The notes beneath the pieces are model-generated. The model was not told the origin of the DNA. It did not search any database and was given only the letters and a program-made list of their open reading frames with translations. Positions 26,312-33,995 of a stretch of DNA of 46,064 nt are shown one piece after another. Source of the stretch: Bacteroidales bacterium. GTDB lineage: Bacteria > Bacteroidota > Bacteroidia > Bacteroidales > Tenuifilaceae. Position 1 is the stretch's first letter. Every line of letters starts with the position of its first letter. The position numbers and the translations under genes are program-made. The DNA is taken from the NCBI GenBank assembly GCA_018056955.1, contig JAGPEQ010000009.1, positions 14,850-60,913 on the forward strand, in the 5' to 3' direction.

Positions 26312-27131
26312 TAAGCTCAACTATTGGGTAGCGCAAGTATTGCGATATTTTAAACCCATACTCCTCACCAACCGAATCAAGAACCTGACTAAAAAGACAT
26401 CCTACGGAACCGGTTACACCAATTGATAAGTCGGATAGATTCTCAAAAACCGCAAAGTGGTACCTGTAAAGGGCTACAAACGATTCCTTTACAATAGAGT
26501 ATATATGCTGGTTATGTATATTCTCAAGAATAAAAGGTACAAACGATGCAAGGTATGCCGATGGGCGGGGTGCACTATAAACCATATTGAGCACATGGCT
26601 TAGCTCAACATTGTACTGTTGCTCAAGTTTTTGGGCTAAACCAACATCAAGTGTTTTGTAATGATATGCACGAAGCAACAGCCGTCCCATGTAAGCTCCA
26701 CTACCCTCGTCACCCAGAACAAATCCAAGCGAGGGGGTTCGGTTATTAAGCCGTTCGCCATCGTAGTAGGCAATATTTGAGCCAGTTCCAAGGATTACAA
26801 CAATACCGGTTTGGCGCTTAAATAGCGCCCGGGCTGCCCCTAAAGCATCGGTAACTGCATGGATTTTGGCGTTGCTAAAAAAAACACCCAGATACCTTGC
26901 CACATCCTGTCCCCTTTCATGCACTCCGCATCCTGAACCGTAAAAGAAAATCTCCTTTACCTGTTCTGGATTGATTTGCTTGGGGAAATTTTGATTTAAT
27001 GCGCTTAAAAAATCTTCCTGCCTATTAAAGTATGGACTTAACCCAATGGTTTCGAAACTTGCAATGGGCTTGCCGTGTTCTATGATTCTCCAATCGGTTT
27101 TTGTAGCTCCGCTATCGGCAATAATTATCAT
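26274..27131 (-). CDS. BadF/BadG/BcrA-type ATPase, N-acetylglucosamine kinase-like
   Basis: 285 residues of the actin-like (ASKHA) fold: phosphate-1 loop IIIADSGATKTDWR, phosphate-2 GIVVILGTGSNIAYYDG, adenosine region GFVLGDEGSGAYMGR, and GVTGSVG near the end. Relatives include GlcNAc kinases and MurK-type muramyl sugar kinases, so sugar phosphorylation is more likely than the benzoyl-CoA reductase activation implied by the family name. Its ATG overlaps the stop of a peptide-binding lipoprotein gene by 3 bases. That would suit uptake and recycling of amino sugars or muropeptides, which is inference. Confidence 0.8.
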   Translation of the reverse strand: MIIIADSGATKTDWRIIEHGKPIASFETIGLSPYFNRQEDFLSALNQNFPKQINPEQVKEIFFYGSGCGVHERGQDVARYLGVFFSNAKIHAVTDALGAARALFKRQTGIVVILGTGSNIAYYDGERLNNRTPSLGFVLGDEGSGAYMGRLLLRAYHYKTLDVGLAQKLEQQYNVELSHVLNMVYSAPRPSAYLASFVPFILENIHNQHIYSIVKESFVALYRYHFAVFENLSDLSIGVTGSVGCLFSQVLDSVGEEYGFKISQYLRYPIVELINYHTQNAQNTP

Positions 27132-28780
27132 TTTATGCTTTTTACTTTTACTTTTTTCAAAACTAAAAAATTCATCGGATTTACACCAATACCATCAACT
27201 CTGGCCGAGGTAAACCTAACCACTTTATCGTAGTACAAAGGTATAACTATGGCTTTTGATGTAACAATAGAATCGAGGCTATGGTAGTATGGTAATCGTT
27301 GGTTGTAACTGGAAAGCGACATTGCTTTGCGATAAAGCAAATCGAACTGCACACTGCTGAAATGGCTATAGTTTGGGCCATTAGGTGCAAAATTATCTGT
27401 TAGGAAACAAGCCAGGTAGTTTTCCGGATCGGGGTAGTCAGCTATCCAAGACCCTCTGAAAACAGGAAGTTTCCCATTTGCAAGCATTTCGCGGTATGCT
27501 GCTCCTGGTAACACATCTATATTGAGTTTTATGCCTACCGTGCTAAGCTGGCTCTGAATGTACTCAAACAAATCGAGGTAATCGTCGGTGGTTGAAACTG
27601 TTATTTCAGGTAAAGGGTTCTTGGTATTGTAACCCGCTTGCCCCAGCAAATGCATTGCCTGCAACGGGTTGTAGGATAAGCCGTAATTTACATCCTTAAA
27701 ACCAGGCATGCCGGAAGGAACAAATCCTCCATAAGCCGGATAGCCAAGGTTGCTCCGAAGGTAAAGCATCATTTTCTCCTTATCAAAAGCCAAAGCAATA
27801 GCTTTACGTACCCGCTCGTCGAGCAAAAATCGTTGGTTACTGGGAAGTTTTGTAGAATCAACAAGTATCCCAATGTATTCAGTATTTAGGTATGGGCCTG
27901 TAATCATTTTAACCTTAGCGGAATACTTGGGATTTAGCTTACCCGAACGGGTAAGAAGTTCATCCTTTGATGCTGCGTTTACCCCTGAAAGAAAGTCGAT
28001 TTTACCATTCAAAAATTCAAGAAATTCCGACTGCTTATCGGGAATAAATGAAATGGATACAGCTTCGAGGTAAGGTAAGCGGATCCCCTGCTCATCAACC
28101 TCAAAGTAATTTGGGTTTTTGCGTAATACAAGCTTTTCCCCATCGCGCCAAAACTTCAGGTAAAAGGGGCCGGTACCAACTGGGTTGTGACCAAAATCCT
28201 TACCATAAAAGGAAACCGCTTCGTGAGGTACAACATAGCAGTATGGCATGCACAACATTCCAAGAAAGGGCGGGAAAGGCTTTTTAAGTTTCAATACCAA
28301 AGTACTATCGTTAGGAGCATGGCAACCATTCACATAGTTTGGGTTCTCCTTATCGAGCACGCTTAACACCCACATTCCAGGCGAAGCTGTTGTGGGGTTG
28401 AGTATTCGGCCAAAGGAGTAAACAAAATCTTGGGCTGTAACGCGTCGCCCTTTGCCTGATTTGAAAACAGGTGAATCATGGAAATATACATCGTTGCGTA
28501 ATAAAAATGTGTAGGTTAACCCATCGGGGGAAATAGACCAACGCTTTGCAATGGAAGGCTCAACAGTTAGCGAATCGGAAAACTGAACAAGACCGTTGAA
28601 TATCTGGCTCACCGGCCAAATTAATGCAAGATTACGGGCATAAGCGGGGTCAAGCGAGGTTATTCCTTTACTCTCGTTATACCTGAATACATTTGTGGTT
28701 AACCTTTCAGTTTCAGTTGAGCAGGATATTATCAATAAATATGATATGAAGCTGAATGCTTTGGATAAGGACAGATTCAT
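27128..28780 (-). CDS. Family 5 extracellular solute-binding lipoprotein (oligopeptide/dipeptide type)
   Basis: 550 residues. The N-terminus is a lipoprotein signal (hydrophobic stretch then LLIISCS, Cys near residue 20). The SBP_bac_5 fold is clear: ESKGITSLDPAYARN, IFNGLVQFSD, AKRWSISPDGLTYTFLLRNDVYFHD, NPVGTGPFYLKFW, RKAIALAFDKEKMM, and YPDPENYLACFL near the end. Members bind peptides for ABC importers, including muropeptides in MppA. No permease or ATPase gene is adjacent. It is the first gene of a two-gene unit with the BadF-type kinase. Confidence 0.92.
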   Translation of the reverse strand: MNLSLSKAFSFISYLLIISCSTETERLTTNVFRYNESKGITSLDPAYARNLALIWPVSQIFNGLVQFSDSLTVEPSIAKRWSISPDGLTYTFLLRNDVYFHDSPVFKSGKGRRVTAQDFVYSFGRILNPTTASPGMWVLSVLDKENPNYVNGCHAPNDSTLVLKLKKPFPPFLGMLCMPYCYVVPHEAVSFYGKDFGHNPVGTGPFYLKFWRDGEKLVLRKNPNYFEVDEQGIRLPYLEAVSISFIPDKQSEFLEFLNGKIDFLSGVNAASKDELLTRSGKLNPKYSAKVKMITGPYLNTEYIGILVDSTKLPSNQRFLLDERVRKAIALAFDKEKMMLYLRSNLGYPAYGGFVPSGMPGFKDVNYGLSYNPLQAMHLLGQAGYNTKNPLPEITVSTTDDYLDLFEYIQSQLSTVGIKLNIDVLPGAAYREMLANGKLPVFRGSWIADYPDPENYLACFLTDNFAPNGPNYSHFSSVQFDLLYRKAMSLSSYNQRLPYYHSLDSIVTSKAIVIPLYYDKVVRFTSARVDGIGVNPMNFLVLKKVKVKSIK

Positions 28781-28797
28781 ACGCTAAATTTTTCACT

Positions 28798-28805
28798 CAA
28801 ACCTA
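28798..28805 (-). promoter_or_regulatory. -7 element of the solute-binding protein gene
   Basis: The minus strand reads TAGGTTTG (TAnnTTTG), 18 bases upstream of the ATG. Confidence 0.45.
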
Positions 28806-28850
28806 CGAATTTTATGGAATTGTTTGGTGCTTTAGGACATAAATCCGTGT

Positions 28851-28885
28851 AAAAATAAAGACGGAACCGAAAATACGGCTCCGTC
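28851..28885 (-). terminator. Minus-strand intrinsic terminator
   Basis: On the minus strand GACGGAGCC pairs with GGTTCCGTC (9 bp, one G-U) around an 8-base loop, then TTTATTTTT follows. It would end transcripts of the minus-strand gene at 29090-29683, though 205 bases past its stop. In plus-strand RNA the G-U pair becomes an A-C mismatch. Confidence 0.8.
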
Positions 28886-28949
28886 CTTACACCCTAACTA
28901 ACCTAAATCAACTAAACCTAACCAACTATTAACCCTAAAACCTATACTT
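28884..28949. other. 66-base G-less tract rich in CTAA/CCTAA words
   Basis: The plus strand has no G for 66 bases and repeats short words such as CTAAC and CCTAA irregularly. It separates the terminator from gene 29090-29683. Beyond it, to 29043, I see only AT-rich sequence. Confidence 0.6.
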
Positions 28950-29043
28950 GAAAAACTACTTTTATAACGCAAAAATACAACCATAGTTTCACAAAATTCA
29001 GGCCAAAAACGATGATATAAAACACCTTTTTTGAATGGCTTGT

Positions 29044-29078
29044 ATATACTGATATTCAGCAGTATATGTTTTAAAACA
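29044..29078. repeat. Two abutting inverted repeats after gene 29090-29683
   Basis: ATATACTG (29044-29051) and CAGTATAT (29060-29067) form an 8-bp stem with an 8-base loop. The next 12 bases, sharing the T at 29067, form a perfect palindrome, TGTTTTAAAACA (29067-29078). They lie just downstream of the minus-strand gene. A protein-binding site or an RNA 3' structure is possible. Confidence 0.5.
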
Positions 29079-29089
29079 CATGTGATTTT

Positions 29090-29683
29090 TTAACGATTAT
29101 TAACCCTTAGGTTGGATATAAAATTTTGCAAAGCCGAAGCTGAATTTAACGATTTAACAGGGGGTAAACCTGCAAGCTTACGGGCATAATTGAGTTTGTC
29201 AATTTCCAAACTTTCATCCTCAAATCCAAAAAGGTACCTGAAAGCAATGGCAGTTTTTAGAGTTGTTGGCCTACAGCGGATAGTCAGCTTAGAGTGTCGC
29301 CCCGGGTGTATGTGGATGTAATATTCATCGTTTTGTCCTAATCGAATAACCCAGCACTGACCATCGCTTAGATAAATGCTTTTGAACGTAGTTTCAGGTA
29401 AGCCAAGCCAGTGTTTAAAATCATCAACATTGGCTACACCCAAATCCATAAAATATTTCTTAACCTCATTTACTATTGTGTAAACAGGAAGCTCACCAAT
29501 GTAAAAATCGAGCAGAGTCCCTCCAATATACCCTAAAAGCTCATTTAGCTTGCCACCTCCTTCCCCTCTGATTAGCTGAATTTGATTGCATACAAAACCA
29601 CAATGGTGCTTCCAAGGGTTGAAAGCAATAGGTTTATGCTCCTGTACGCATACCACCTGTCCGTTTTGATATTTAACAGGCAT
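29090..29683 (-). CDS. Conserved-looking protein of unknown function
   Basis: 197 residues, soluble, no signal peptide or membrane segment. I do not recognise the family. It has two Cys/His-bearing patches (HHCGFVCNQIQ at about 26-36 and HIHPGRHSKLTIRCRP at about 124-139). The sequence is otherwise an ordinary mix of helix and strand with normal codon use, so it is very likely a real gene. It is divergent from a Crp/Fnr regulator whose start is 56 bases away, and the shared gap carries a palindrome, so it may be a target of that regulator. Confidence 0.65.
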   Translation of the reverse strand: MPVKYQNGQVVCVQEHKPIAFNPWKHHCGFVCNQIQLIRGEGGGKLNELLGYIGGTLLDFYIGELPVYTIVNEVKKYFMDLGVANVDDFKHWLGLPETTFKSIYLSDGQCWVIRLGQNDEYYIHIHPGRHSKLTIRCRPTTLKTAIAFRYLFGFEDESLEIDKLNYARKLAGLPPVKSLNSASALQNFISNLRVNNR

Positions 29684-29713
29684 ATTTATTAAGCAAACTA
29701 CCTGTTGATTTGT

Positions 29714-29732
29714 TTAATTTGTGGCAAATTAA
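29714..29732 (+). promoter_or_regulatory. Palindromic operator overlapping the Crp/Fnr gene -7 element
   Basis: TTAATTTG-TGG-CAAATTAA: perfect 8-bp arms with a 3-base spacer. The left arm contains TAATTTG, a -7-like element (TAnTTTG). It lies in the 56-base gap between two divergent genes, 7 bases before the regulator's ATG. A dimeric regulator bound here would block the promoter, so autoregulation is likely. Confidence 0.6.
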
Positions 29733-29739
29733 GAAAATT

Positions 29740-30408
29740 ATGAACAAGGTTATAGCATTATCACCCATATTTCGGGGATTAACTGAGAATGAAGTAGCCC
29801 ATCTACTAAATGAAACACCCCACACCATTCGCTCATTCAGTAAAGGGCAAACCATAGCCCAGCGAACCGAAGAGGTCCGAAATTTGTGCATTTTAGTTGA
29901 GGGGAGCGTAAAGGGCGAAATGGTTGACTTTTCTGGAAAAATTCTAAAAATTGAGGAGATGCATGCTCCAATGCCAATTGCCCACGCTTTTCTTTTTGGC
30001 GAAAACAACAGGTACCCTGTTGATGTTATTGCCTTGGAAAACTGCAAACTGCTGTATATCCCTAAAGCTGAGTTTCTTGGGCTGATGCAGAAAAACGCAA
30101 AGGTGCTAACCAATTACCTTAACTCCATATCAAACCGGGCTCAATTTCTGTCAAACAAGCTTTGGTTTCTTTCATTTAAAACCATTAAGGAAAAAATAGC
30201 GCACTACCTGTTAAACCTATCAAAAAGCGAAATTAGAACCACGCTCATTCTACCAAAATCGCATCAGGAATTGGCAGAGTTTTTTGGCGTAACGCGCCCT
30301 GCCTTGGCAAGGGTTTTCTCCGAGATGCAGGATGAGGGAATTATTCATATCAACCGTCGTGAAATAACCATTCTTAACCGCAACAAGTTGCTGGAAATGA
30401 TAAAATAG
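29740..30408 (+). CDS. Crp/Fnr family transcriptional regulator
   Basis: 222 residues from the ATG at 29740; an upstream TTG in frame falls in the promoter and is rejected. The effector domain (PIFRGLTENEVAHLL ... ILVEGSVKGEMV) spans about 1-125. It lacks the GE...RxA phosphate cassette of cAMP-binding members and has no N-terminal Cys cluster like FNR, so the signal is something else (a haem-type or redox signal is possible). A long dimer helix and a winged helix follow with SHQELAEFFGVTRPALARVF as recognition helix. It is divergent from an unknown gene. Its stop abuts that of a convergent glycosyltransferase with no gap. Confidence 0.92.
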   Translation: MNKVIALSPIFRGLTENEVAHLLNETPHTIRSFSKGQTIAQRTEEVRNLCILVEGSVKGEMVDFSGKILKIEEMHAPMPIAHAFLFGENNRYPVDVIALENCKLLYIPKAEFLGLMQKNAKVLTNYLNSISNRAQFLSNKLWFLSFKTIKEKIAHYLLNLSKSEIRTTLILPKSHQELAEFFGVTRPALARVFSEMQDEGIIHINRREITILNRNKLLEMIK

Positions 30409-31398
30409 CTACCGGTAAAAGTTTTTAGTAAAAGCACCATTGGGCCTTTTACCATGAACAACCCATAACCAGGTAGCATAAATAAAACCTAAGCCATAAC
30501 CGTATAGCTGAACCCATGCTGCCACTATGCTTAATATTGCAACCGTGAGCGAATTTCCTTTTAACAAGGAGTCGAACATTATTGCAAAAGTGTATAGCAA
30601 GGGCAACGTTAATATAATGGGGAAAGCCCATGAAAGCAGAATAGCTGCACTCATTACCAACACAAATCCCGAGGGTAAAAGGTGAACCATCTTAAGTGAG
30701 CCCTTATGATTTTTGCTTAGATTTATGCGAGCCATACCCGAGTTGAAAACCTGTTTGAAAAACTTTCGGAAGTCGGTTCTGCGTTTATGGTATACAAAGG
30801 CTTTAGGGAAAAGCCTGCTCGTAAAACCCTTCTCGAAAAGTCTTAAACTTAAATCCACATCTTCACCAAACCTCATGTTTGAAAAACCACCAACCGAATG
30901 GAAAACTTCGGCATTAATGCCCATGTTAAAGCTACGTGGAGTAAAACGCTCCAGCTTTACCCTTCCCCCTCGAATACCCCCAGTTGTAAAAAATGAGGTC
31001 ATGGAGTAGCCAATAGCCTTTTGAACATTGGTGAAGGAGGGGTGAGTGGCATCGGGGCCCCCAAAAAAATCAACATATTCTGCCGCAAGTTCCTCCTCAA
31101 CACGGGTAAAGTAATTGTTAGGGATTATGCAATCGGAGTCAAAAAAGATTAAGTACTCCCCTTTTGCCCTTTCGGCACCATAGTTTCGTGTTAGCCCTGG
31201 GCCAGTGTTTTCCTTGAAGTAATAATTAATTTTTAACTCAGAGGCGAATTTGTTTACTATATCGCTACAGGGAACAGTTGACCCATCCTCAACAATTATT
31301 ACCTCAAAACTATTATATCCCTGACCTGCAAGGCTTTGAAGTAATTCCTCTACCTCACCAGGGCGATTATATACCGGTATAATAACAGAAAAATGCAT
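30409..31398 (-). CDS. Glycosyltransferase family 2 with C-terminal membrane segments
   Basis: 329 residues. GT-A domain at about 1-225: FSVIIPVYNRPGEV, IIVEDGST, TRNYGAERAKGEYLIFFDSD (DXD-type metal site), NMGINAEVFHSVGGF, and a GEDVDLSLRL motif likely holding the catalytic acid region. Three hydrophobic segments follow (about 240-315), ending in a basic tail. The donor and acceptor cannot be assigned. The gene stands alone between the Crp/Fnr regulator (convergent) and rpoD (divergent). Confidence 0.9.
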   Translation of the reverse strand: MHFSVIIPVYNRPGEVEELLQSLAGQGYNSFEVIIVEDGSTVPCSDIVNKFASELKINYYFKENTGPGLTRNYGAERAKGEYLIFFDSDCIIPNNYFTRVEEELAAEYVDFFGGPDATHPSFTNVQKAIGYSMTSFFTTGGIRGGRVKLERFTPRSFNMGINAEVFHSVGGFSNMRFGEDVDLSLRLFEKGFTSRLFPKAFVYHKRRTDFRKFFKQVFNSGMARINLSKNHKGSLKMVHLLPSGFVLVMSAAILLSWAFPIILTLPLLYTFAIMFDSLLKGNSLTVAILSIVAAWVQLYGYGLGFIYATWLWVVHGKRPNGAFTKNFYR

Positions 31399-31596
31399 AG
31401 TTACTAACTTAAATTACGAAGATACTACTATTTGAATTATCATTAGTCACCATAAATATGCCATACACCATAAGAAAAATTTATTTAGACAATAAGTTTT
31501 CGCAAATGTTTAATCGAAGTATAAAAAAAATTTATCAAAAAGAACAATTTTTAATTTTTGTTAATATATTCGAATGTTTAAAAATCAATCATTGGC
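31399..31596. other. AT-rich intergenic region upstream of rpoD
   Basis: 198 bases, very AT-rich. A TATATTCG (31565-31572) differs from TAnnTTTG at one base and may be the rpoD -7 element. No other site is convincing. Confidence 0.3.
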
Positions 31597-32460
31597 ATGA
31601 GGCAATTGAAGATAATTAAACAGGTTACTAACCGAGAGGCTGTCTCGCTTGACAAGTACCTTCATGAGATTGGAAAGGTTGATTTGCTAACAGCCGAACA
31701 GGAGGTAACGCTTGCCAGGAAAATTAAAGAAGGCGACCAGGAAGCACTGGCAAAACTCGTAAAAGCCAATTTAAGATTTGTAGTATCGGTTGCAAAGCAG
31801 TACCAGAATCAAGGATTAAGCCTACCCGACCTGATCAACGAAGGTAACGTTGGATTAATTAAGGCTGCCCAGCGCTTTGATGAGACAAGAGGCTTTAAGT
31901 TTATATCATATGCCGTTTGGTGGATTAGACAATCCATACTGCAAGCCCTTGCCGAACAGGCACGAATTGTAAAATTGCCACTTAACAAGATTGGTTCTAT
32001 AAACAAGGTAAACCGTGCATTAGCCGAGTTAGAGCAACGCTTTGAAAGGGAGCCTACCATTGATGAGCTATCCGAAATGCTAAACCTTGCACCAGATGAT
32101 GTTAAGGAAGCCCTTAAGGGCAACAACCGTCATTTATCAATGGATGCCCCAATTACTCAAGATGAAGAAGGAAGCATGTACGATGTACTCCTTTCTCCCG
32201 ACTCTCCCATGCCTGATAAGGGGCTACTTAACGAGAGTCTACGCAAAGAGATTGAACGAGCATTATCGACACTCTCGCCTCGCGAAGCAAATATCATCAG
32301 GTTGTACTTTGGCTTAAATGGGAAGCATCCTCTCACCCTTGAAGAGATAGGCGAAGAGTTTGACCTAACTCGCGAACGAGTTCGGCAAATTAAAGAAAAA
32401 GCGCTCAAGCGCTTAAAGCAAACTACACGAAGCAAAATACTCAAAAGCTACTTAGGATAG
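31597..32460 (+). CDS. rpoD: Primary sigma factor RpoD/SigA
   Basis: 287 residues, the short housekeeping sigma of Bacteroidota without the large non-conserved insert of E. coli RpoD. Regions: 1.2 ([19 protein letters not shown]), 2.1-2.4 ([40 protein letters not shown]), 3 ([12 protein letters not shown]) and 4.2 ([20 protein letters not shown]). It directs core polymerase to the TAnnTTTG promoters seen through this window. It is single, with a terminator right after it. Confidence 0.97.
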   Translation: MRQLKIIKQVTNREAVSLDKYLHEIGKVDLLTAEQEVTLARKIKEGDQEALAKLVKANLRFVVSVAKQYQNQGLSLPDLINEGNVGLIKAAQRFDETRGFKFISYAVWWIRQSILQALAEQARIVKLPLNKIGSINKVNRALAELEQRFEREPTIDELSEMLNLAPDDVKEALKGNNRHLSMDAPITQDEEGSMYDVLLSPDSPMPDKGLLNESLRKEIERALSTLSPREANIIRLYFGLNGKHPLTLEEIGEEFDLTRERVRQIKEKALKRLKQTTRSKILKSYLG

Positions 32461-32470
32461 CCAATTACTT

Positions 32471-32496
32471 AACGGCCCATCGGGTCGTTTTTTTTT
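32471..32496 (+). terminator. Intrinsic terminator of rpoD
   Basis: AACGGCCC (32471-32478) and GGGTCGTT (32482-32489) form an 8-bp stem with one G-U pair and a 3-base loop, then the T tract runs to 32496. Confidence 0.88.
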
Positions 32497-32505
32497 ATTT
32501 TTAGC

Positions 32506-32513
32506 TACTTTTG
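32506..32513 (+). promoter_or_regulatory. -7 element of rpe
   Basis: TACTTTTG, a full TAnnTTTG match, 14 bases before the ATG and only 9 bases after the T tract of the rpoD terminator. The -33 region therefore overlaps the terminator hairpin. Confidence 0.55.
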
Positions 32514-32527
32514 CAAAAAACAAGATA

Positions 32528-33181
32528 ATGATGACACGTTTAGTAGCCCCATCGATGCTTTCGGCCGATTTTGCCAACCTTTCATGCGACATTGAAATGG
32601 TAAACAAGAGCCAAGCCGACTGGTTTCACCTGGATATTATGGACGGAGTATTTGTTCCCAACATATCGTTTGGTTTCCCAGTAGTTGAGCGAATAAAATC
32701 TCTGGCTACTAAACCATTGGACGTTCATCTAATGATAGTTGACCCCGACCGTTACCTTGAGCGTTTCCGCGAGGCTGGCGCCGACTGGCTAACCGTTCAC
32801 TACGAAGCTTGCACACACCTTAATAGGACTCTTTCACGTATCAGGGAACTTGGAATGAAGGCAGGTGTTTCAGTTAATCCACACACACCCGTTGAACTGC
32901 TAACCGATATTCTTGAATACGCCGATTTGGTTTTAATCATGTCAGTAAACCCCGGGTTTGGCGGACAAAAATTCATACCCAACAGCATTGGTAGAATTGA
33001 ACGATTAAGAAAGCTTATCGACCAAAAAGGGCTATCAACCCTGATAGAGGTTGATGGTGGCGTAGGCCCAAGCAACGCCCGTGAACTTTACCAAGCAGGG
33101 GCAAACGTGCTTGTAGCCGGAAACGCAGTTTTTAAGGCCGATAATCCGTTGGCAGCAATTGAGATGATAAAGAACGCCTAA
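32528..33181 (+). CDS. rpe: Ribulose-phosphate 3-epimerase
   Basis: 217 residues, a TIM barrel interconverting ribulose 5-phosphate and xylulose 5-phosphate in the pentose phosphate pathway. Signatures: LVAPSMLSADFANL, WFHLDIMDGVFVPNISFG (His and Asp metal ligands), DVHLMIVDPDRY, HYEAC, LIMSVNPGFGGQKFIP, and IEVDGGVGPSNA with the catalytic Asp. A second ATG follows directly (32531). The stop overlaps the convergent trpG/pabA end by 4 bases. Confidence 0.97.
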   Translation: MMTRLVAPSMLSADFANLSCDIEMVNKSQADWFHLDIMDGVFVPNISFGFPVVERIKSLATKPLDVHLMIVDPDRYLERFREAGADWLTVHYEACTHLNRTLSRIRELGMKAGVSVNPHTPVELLTDILEYADLVLIMSVNPGFGGQKFIPNSIGRIERLRKLIDQKGLSTLIEVDGGVGPSNARELYQAGANVLVAGNAVFKADNPLAAIEMIKNA

Positions 33182-33753
33182 AAACCGTCAAGCCAGTTCA
33201 AGATAATTTTCATTCCGTAAGGAGTCATAATAGATTCTGGGTGAAATTGGACTGAGCAGATATCATATTTTTTATGACATAACGCCATAATCTGATTGTC
33301 GTAATCAATGGCAGTAACCGTTAAACAATCAGGTAGATCAATGGGATTAACTACCCATGAATGGTACCGACCCACTTCAATAGTACTTGGTATATCACGA
33401 AAAATATAATGCTTTGGCTCAAGTATTTTAATCGGGGTTTGTATTCCGTGCAAAACTTCAGGCAAATTGAGCAGTTTAGCCCCAAAATATTCAGCAAGAG
33501 CCTGATGCCCTAAACAAACGCCGAAAATCTTTTTTTTTGAGTGGTAGTTATCAATTACATTCATTAGTAAACCCGATTCTTTGGGTAATCCGGGTCCGGG
33601 CGAAAGCACAATTCCGTCGTAACTATTAATGCTGGCAAGTTTTAGAGCATCGTTACGAATAACATCAACGATAAAGCCACCGGTTAAATCGATATAATGG
33701 TAAAGATTGTAAGTAAACGAATCGTAATTATCCAGAAGCAATATTTTAATCAT
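33178..33753 (-). CDS. Anthranilate / aminodeoxychorismate synthase glutamine amidotransferase subunit
   Basis: 191 residues from the ATG at 33753; a TTG four codons earlier is less likely. Class I amidotransferase: LLLDNYDSFTYNL, VLSPGPGLPKESG, nucleophile Cys in IFGVCLGHQALAEYFG, and the His-Glu pair in SVQFHPESI. It hands ammonia to TrpE (tryptophan) or PabB (folate); neither partner is in the window, so trpG and pabA cannot be told apart. It is divergent from the aromatic operon that makes its substrate chorismate, and the two promoters lie back to back. Confidence 0.88.
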   Translation of the reverse strand: MIKILLLDNYDSFTYNLYHYIDLTGGFIVDVIRNDALKLASINSYDGIVLSPGPGLPKESGLLMNVIDNYHSKKKIFGVCLGHQALAEYFGAKLLNLPEVLHGIQTPIKILEPKHYIFRDIPSTIEVGRYHSWVVNPIDLPDCLTVTAIDYDNQIMALCHKKYDICSVQFHPESIMTPYGMKIILNWLDGF

Positions 33754-33786
33754 ACCGATAGCCAACTATTAAAAATGAAATTCTTA

Positions 33787-33794
33787 CAAAAATA
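33787..33794 (-). promoter_or_regulatory. -7 element of trpG/pabA
   Basis: The minus strand reads TATTTTTG (TAnnTTTG), 33 bases upstream of the ATG. Its own -33 region overlaps the -33 box of the pheA promoter on the other strand, so the two polymerases may compete. Confidence 0.45.
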
Positions 33795-33808
33795 ATCTTA
33801 TTCATTCT

Positions 33809-33839
33809 TTTGAATTGTTAATTACTTTACTTAATATTG
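33809..33839 (+). promoter_or_regulatory. Promoter of the aromatic amino acid operon
   Basis: TTTG (33809-33812), exactly 19 bases, then TAATATTG (33832-33839), one mismatch from TAnnTTTG. Transcription should start near 33846, a few bases before the first leader peptide. This is the best-formed promoter in the window. Confidence 0.65.
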
Positions 33840-33858
33840 CAAAACAAGGAAGAAAAGA

Positions 33859-33942
33859 ATGAGAGCAATAAACAACAACTACTTTTACAGCTACTACTTC
33901 TACTTTAGTAATTGTGGGCTGGGTAATTGTTGTATATTATAA
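33859..33942 (+). CDS. Tyr/Phe leader peptide 1 of the aromatic operon attenuator
   Basis: A 27-codon frame beginning MRAINNN, with residues 8-16 reading YFYSYYFYF: five Tyr and three Phe in nine codons. An AAGGAAGAAAAG stretch lies just upstream. The stop (33940-33942) falls inside the region that would pair to disrupt the following terminator. This is the arrangement of a ribosome-stalling leader peptide that senses charged tRNA-Tyr and tRNA-Phe. No other function is likely. Confidence 0.88.
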   Translation: MRAINNNYFYSYYFYFSNCGLGNCCIL

Positions 33943-33974
33943 AAAGGTATAACCAGTTAACAATAAACCAGCCC
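33916..33974 (+). promoter_or_regulatory. Antiterminator pairing of attenuator 1
   Basis: GGGCTGG (33916-33922) is complementary to CCAGCCC (33968-33974), and ATTGTT (33926-33931) to AACAAT (33959-33964), separated by a 3x3 internal loop. The right arm uses AGCCC of the terminator stem, so the two folds exclude each other. The left arm lies within the last codons of leader 1: a ribosome at the stop codon covers it, while one stalled at the Tyr/Phe run leaves it free. Confidence 0.8.
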
Positions 33975-33995
33975 CGCAATAGCGGGGCTTTTTTT
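33970..33995 (+). terminator. Attenuator terminator 1
   Basis: AGCCCCGC (33970-33977) and GCGGGGCT (33982-33989): a perfect 8-bp stem with a 4-base loop AATA, followed by a seven-T tract (33989-33995). The ATG of leader 2 starts on the very next base. Confidence 0.93.

Noticed and set aside
28884-28949. CCTAA/CTAAC words as a CRISPR array or telomere-like repeat
   Set aside because: The words are irregular in length and spacing, with no spacers or exact periodicity.
31458-31619. Open frame of 53 codons on the plus strand overlapping the rpoD start
   Set aside because: It lies in very AT-rich leader sequence, overlaps rpoD in another frame, and its composition looks like chance. No family resemblance.
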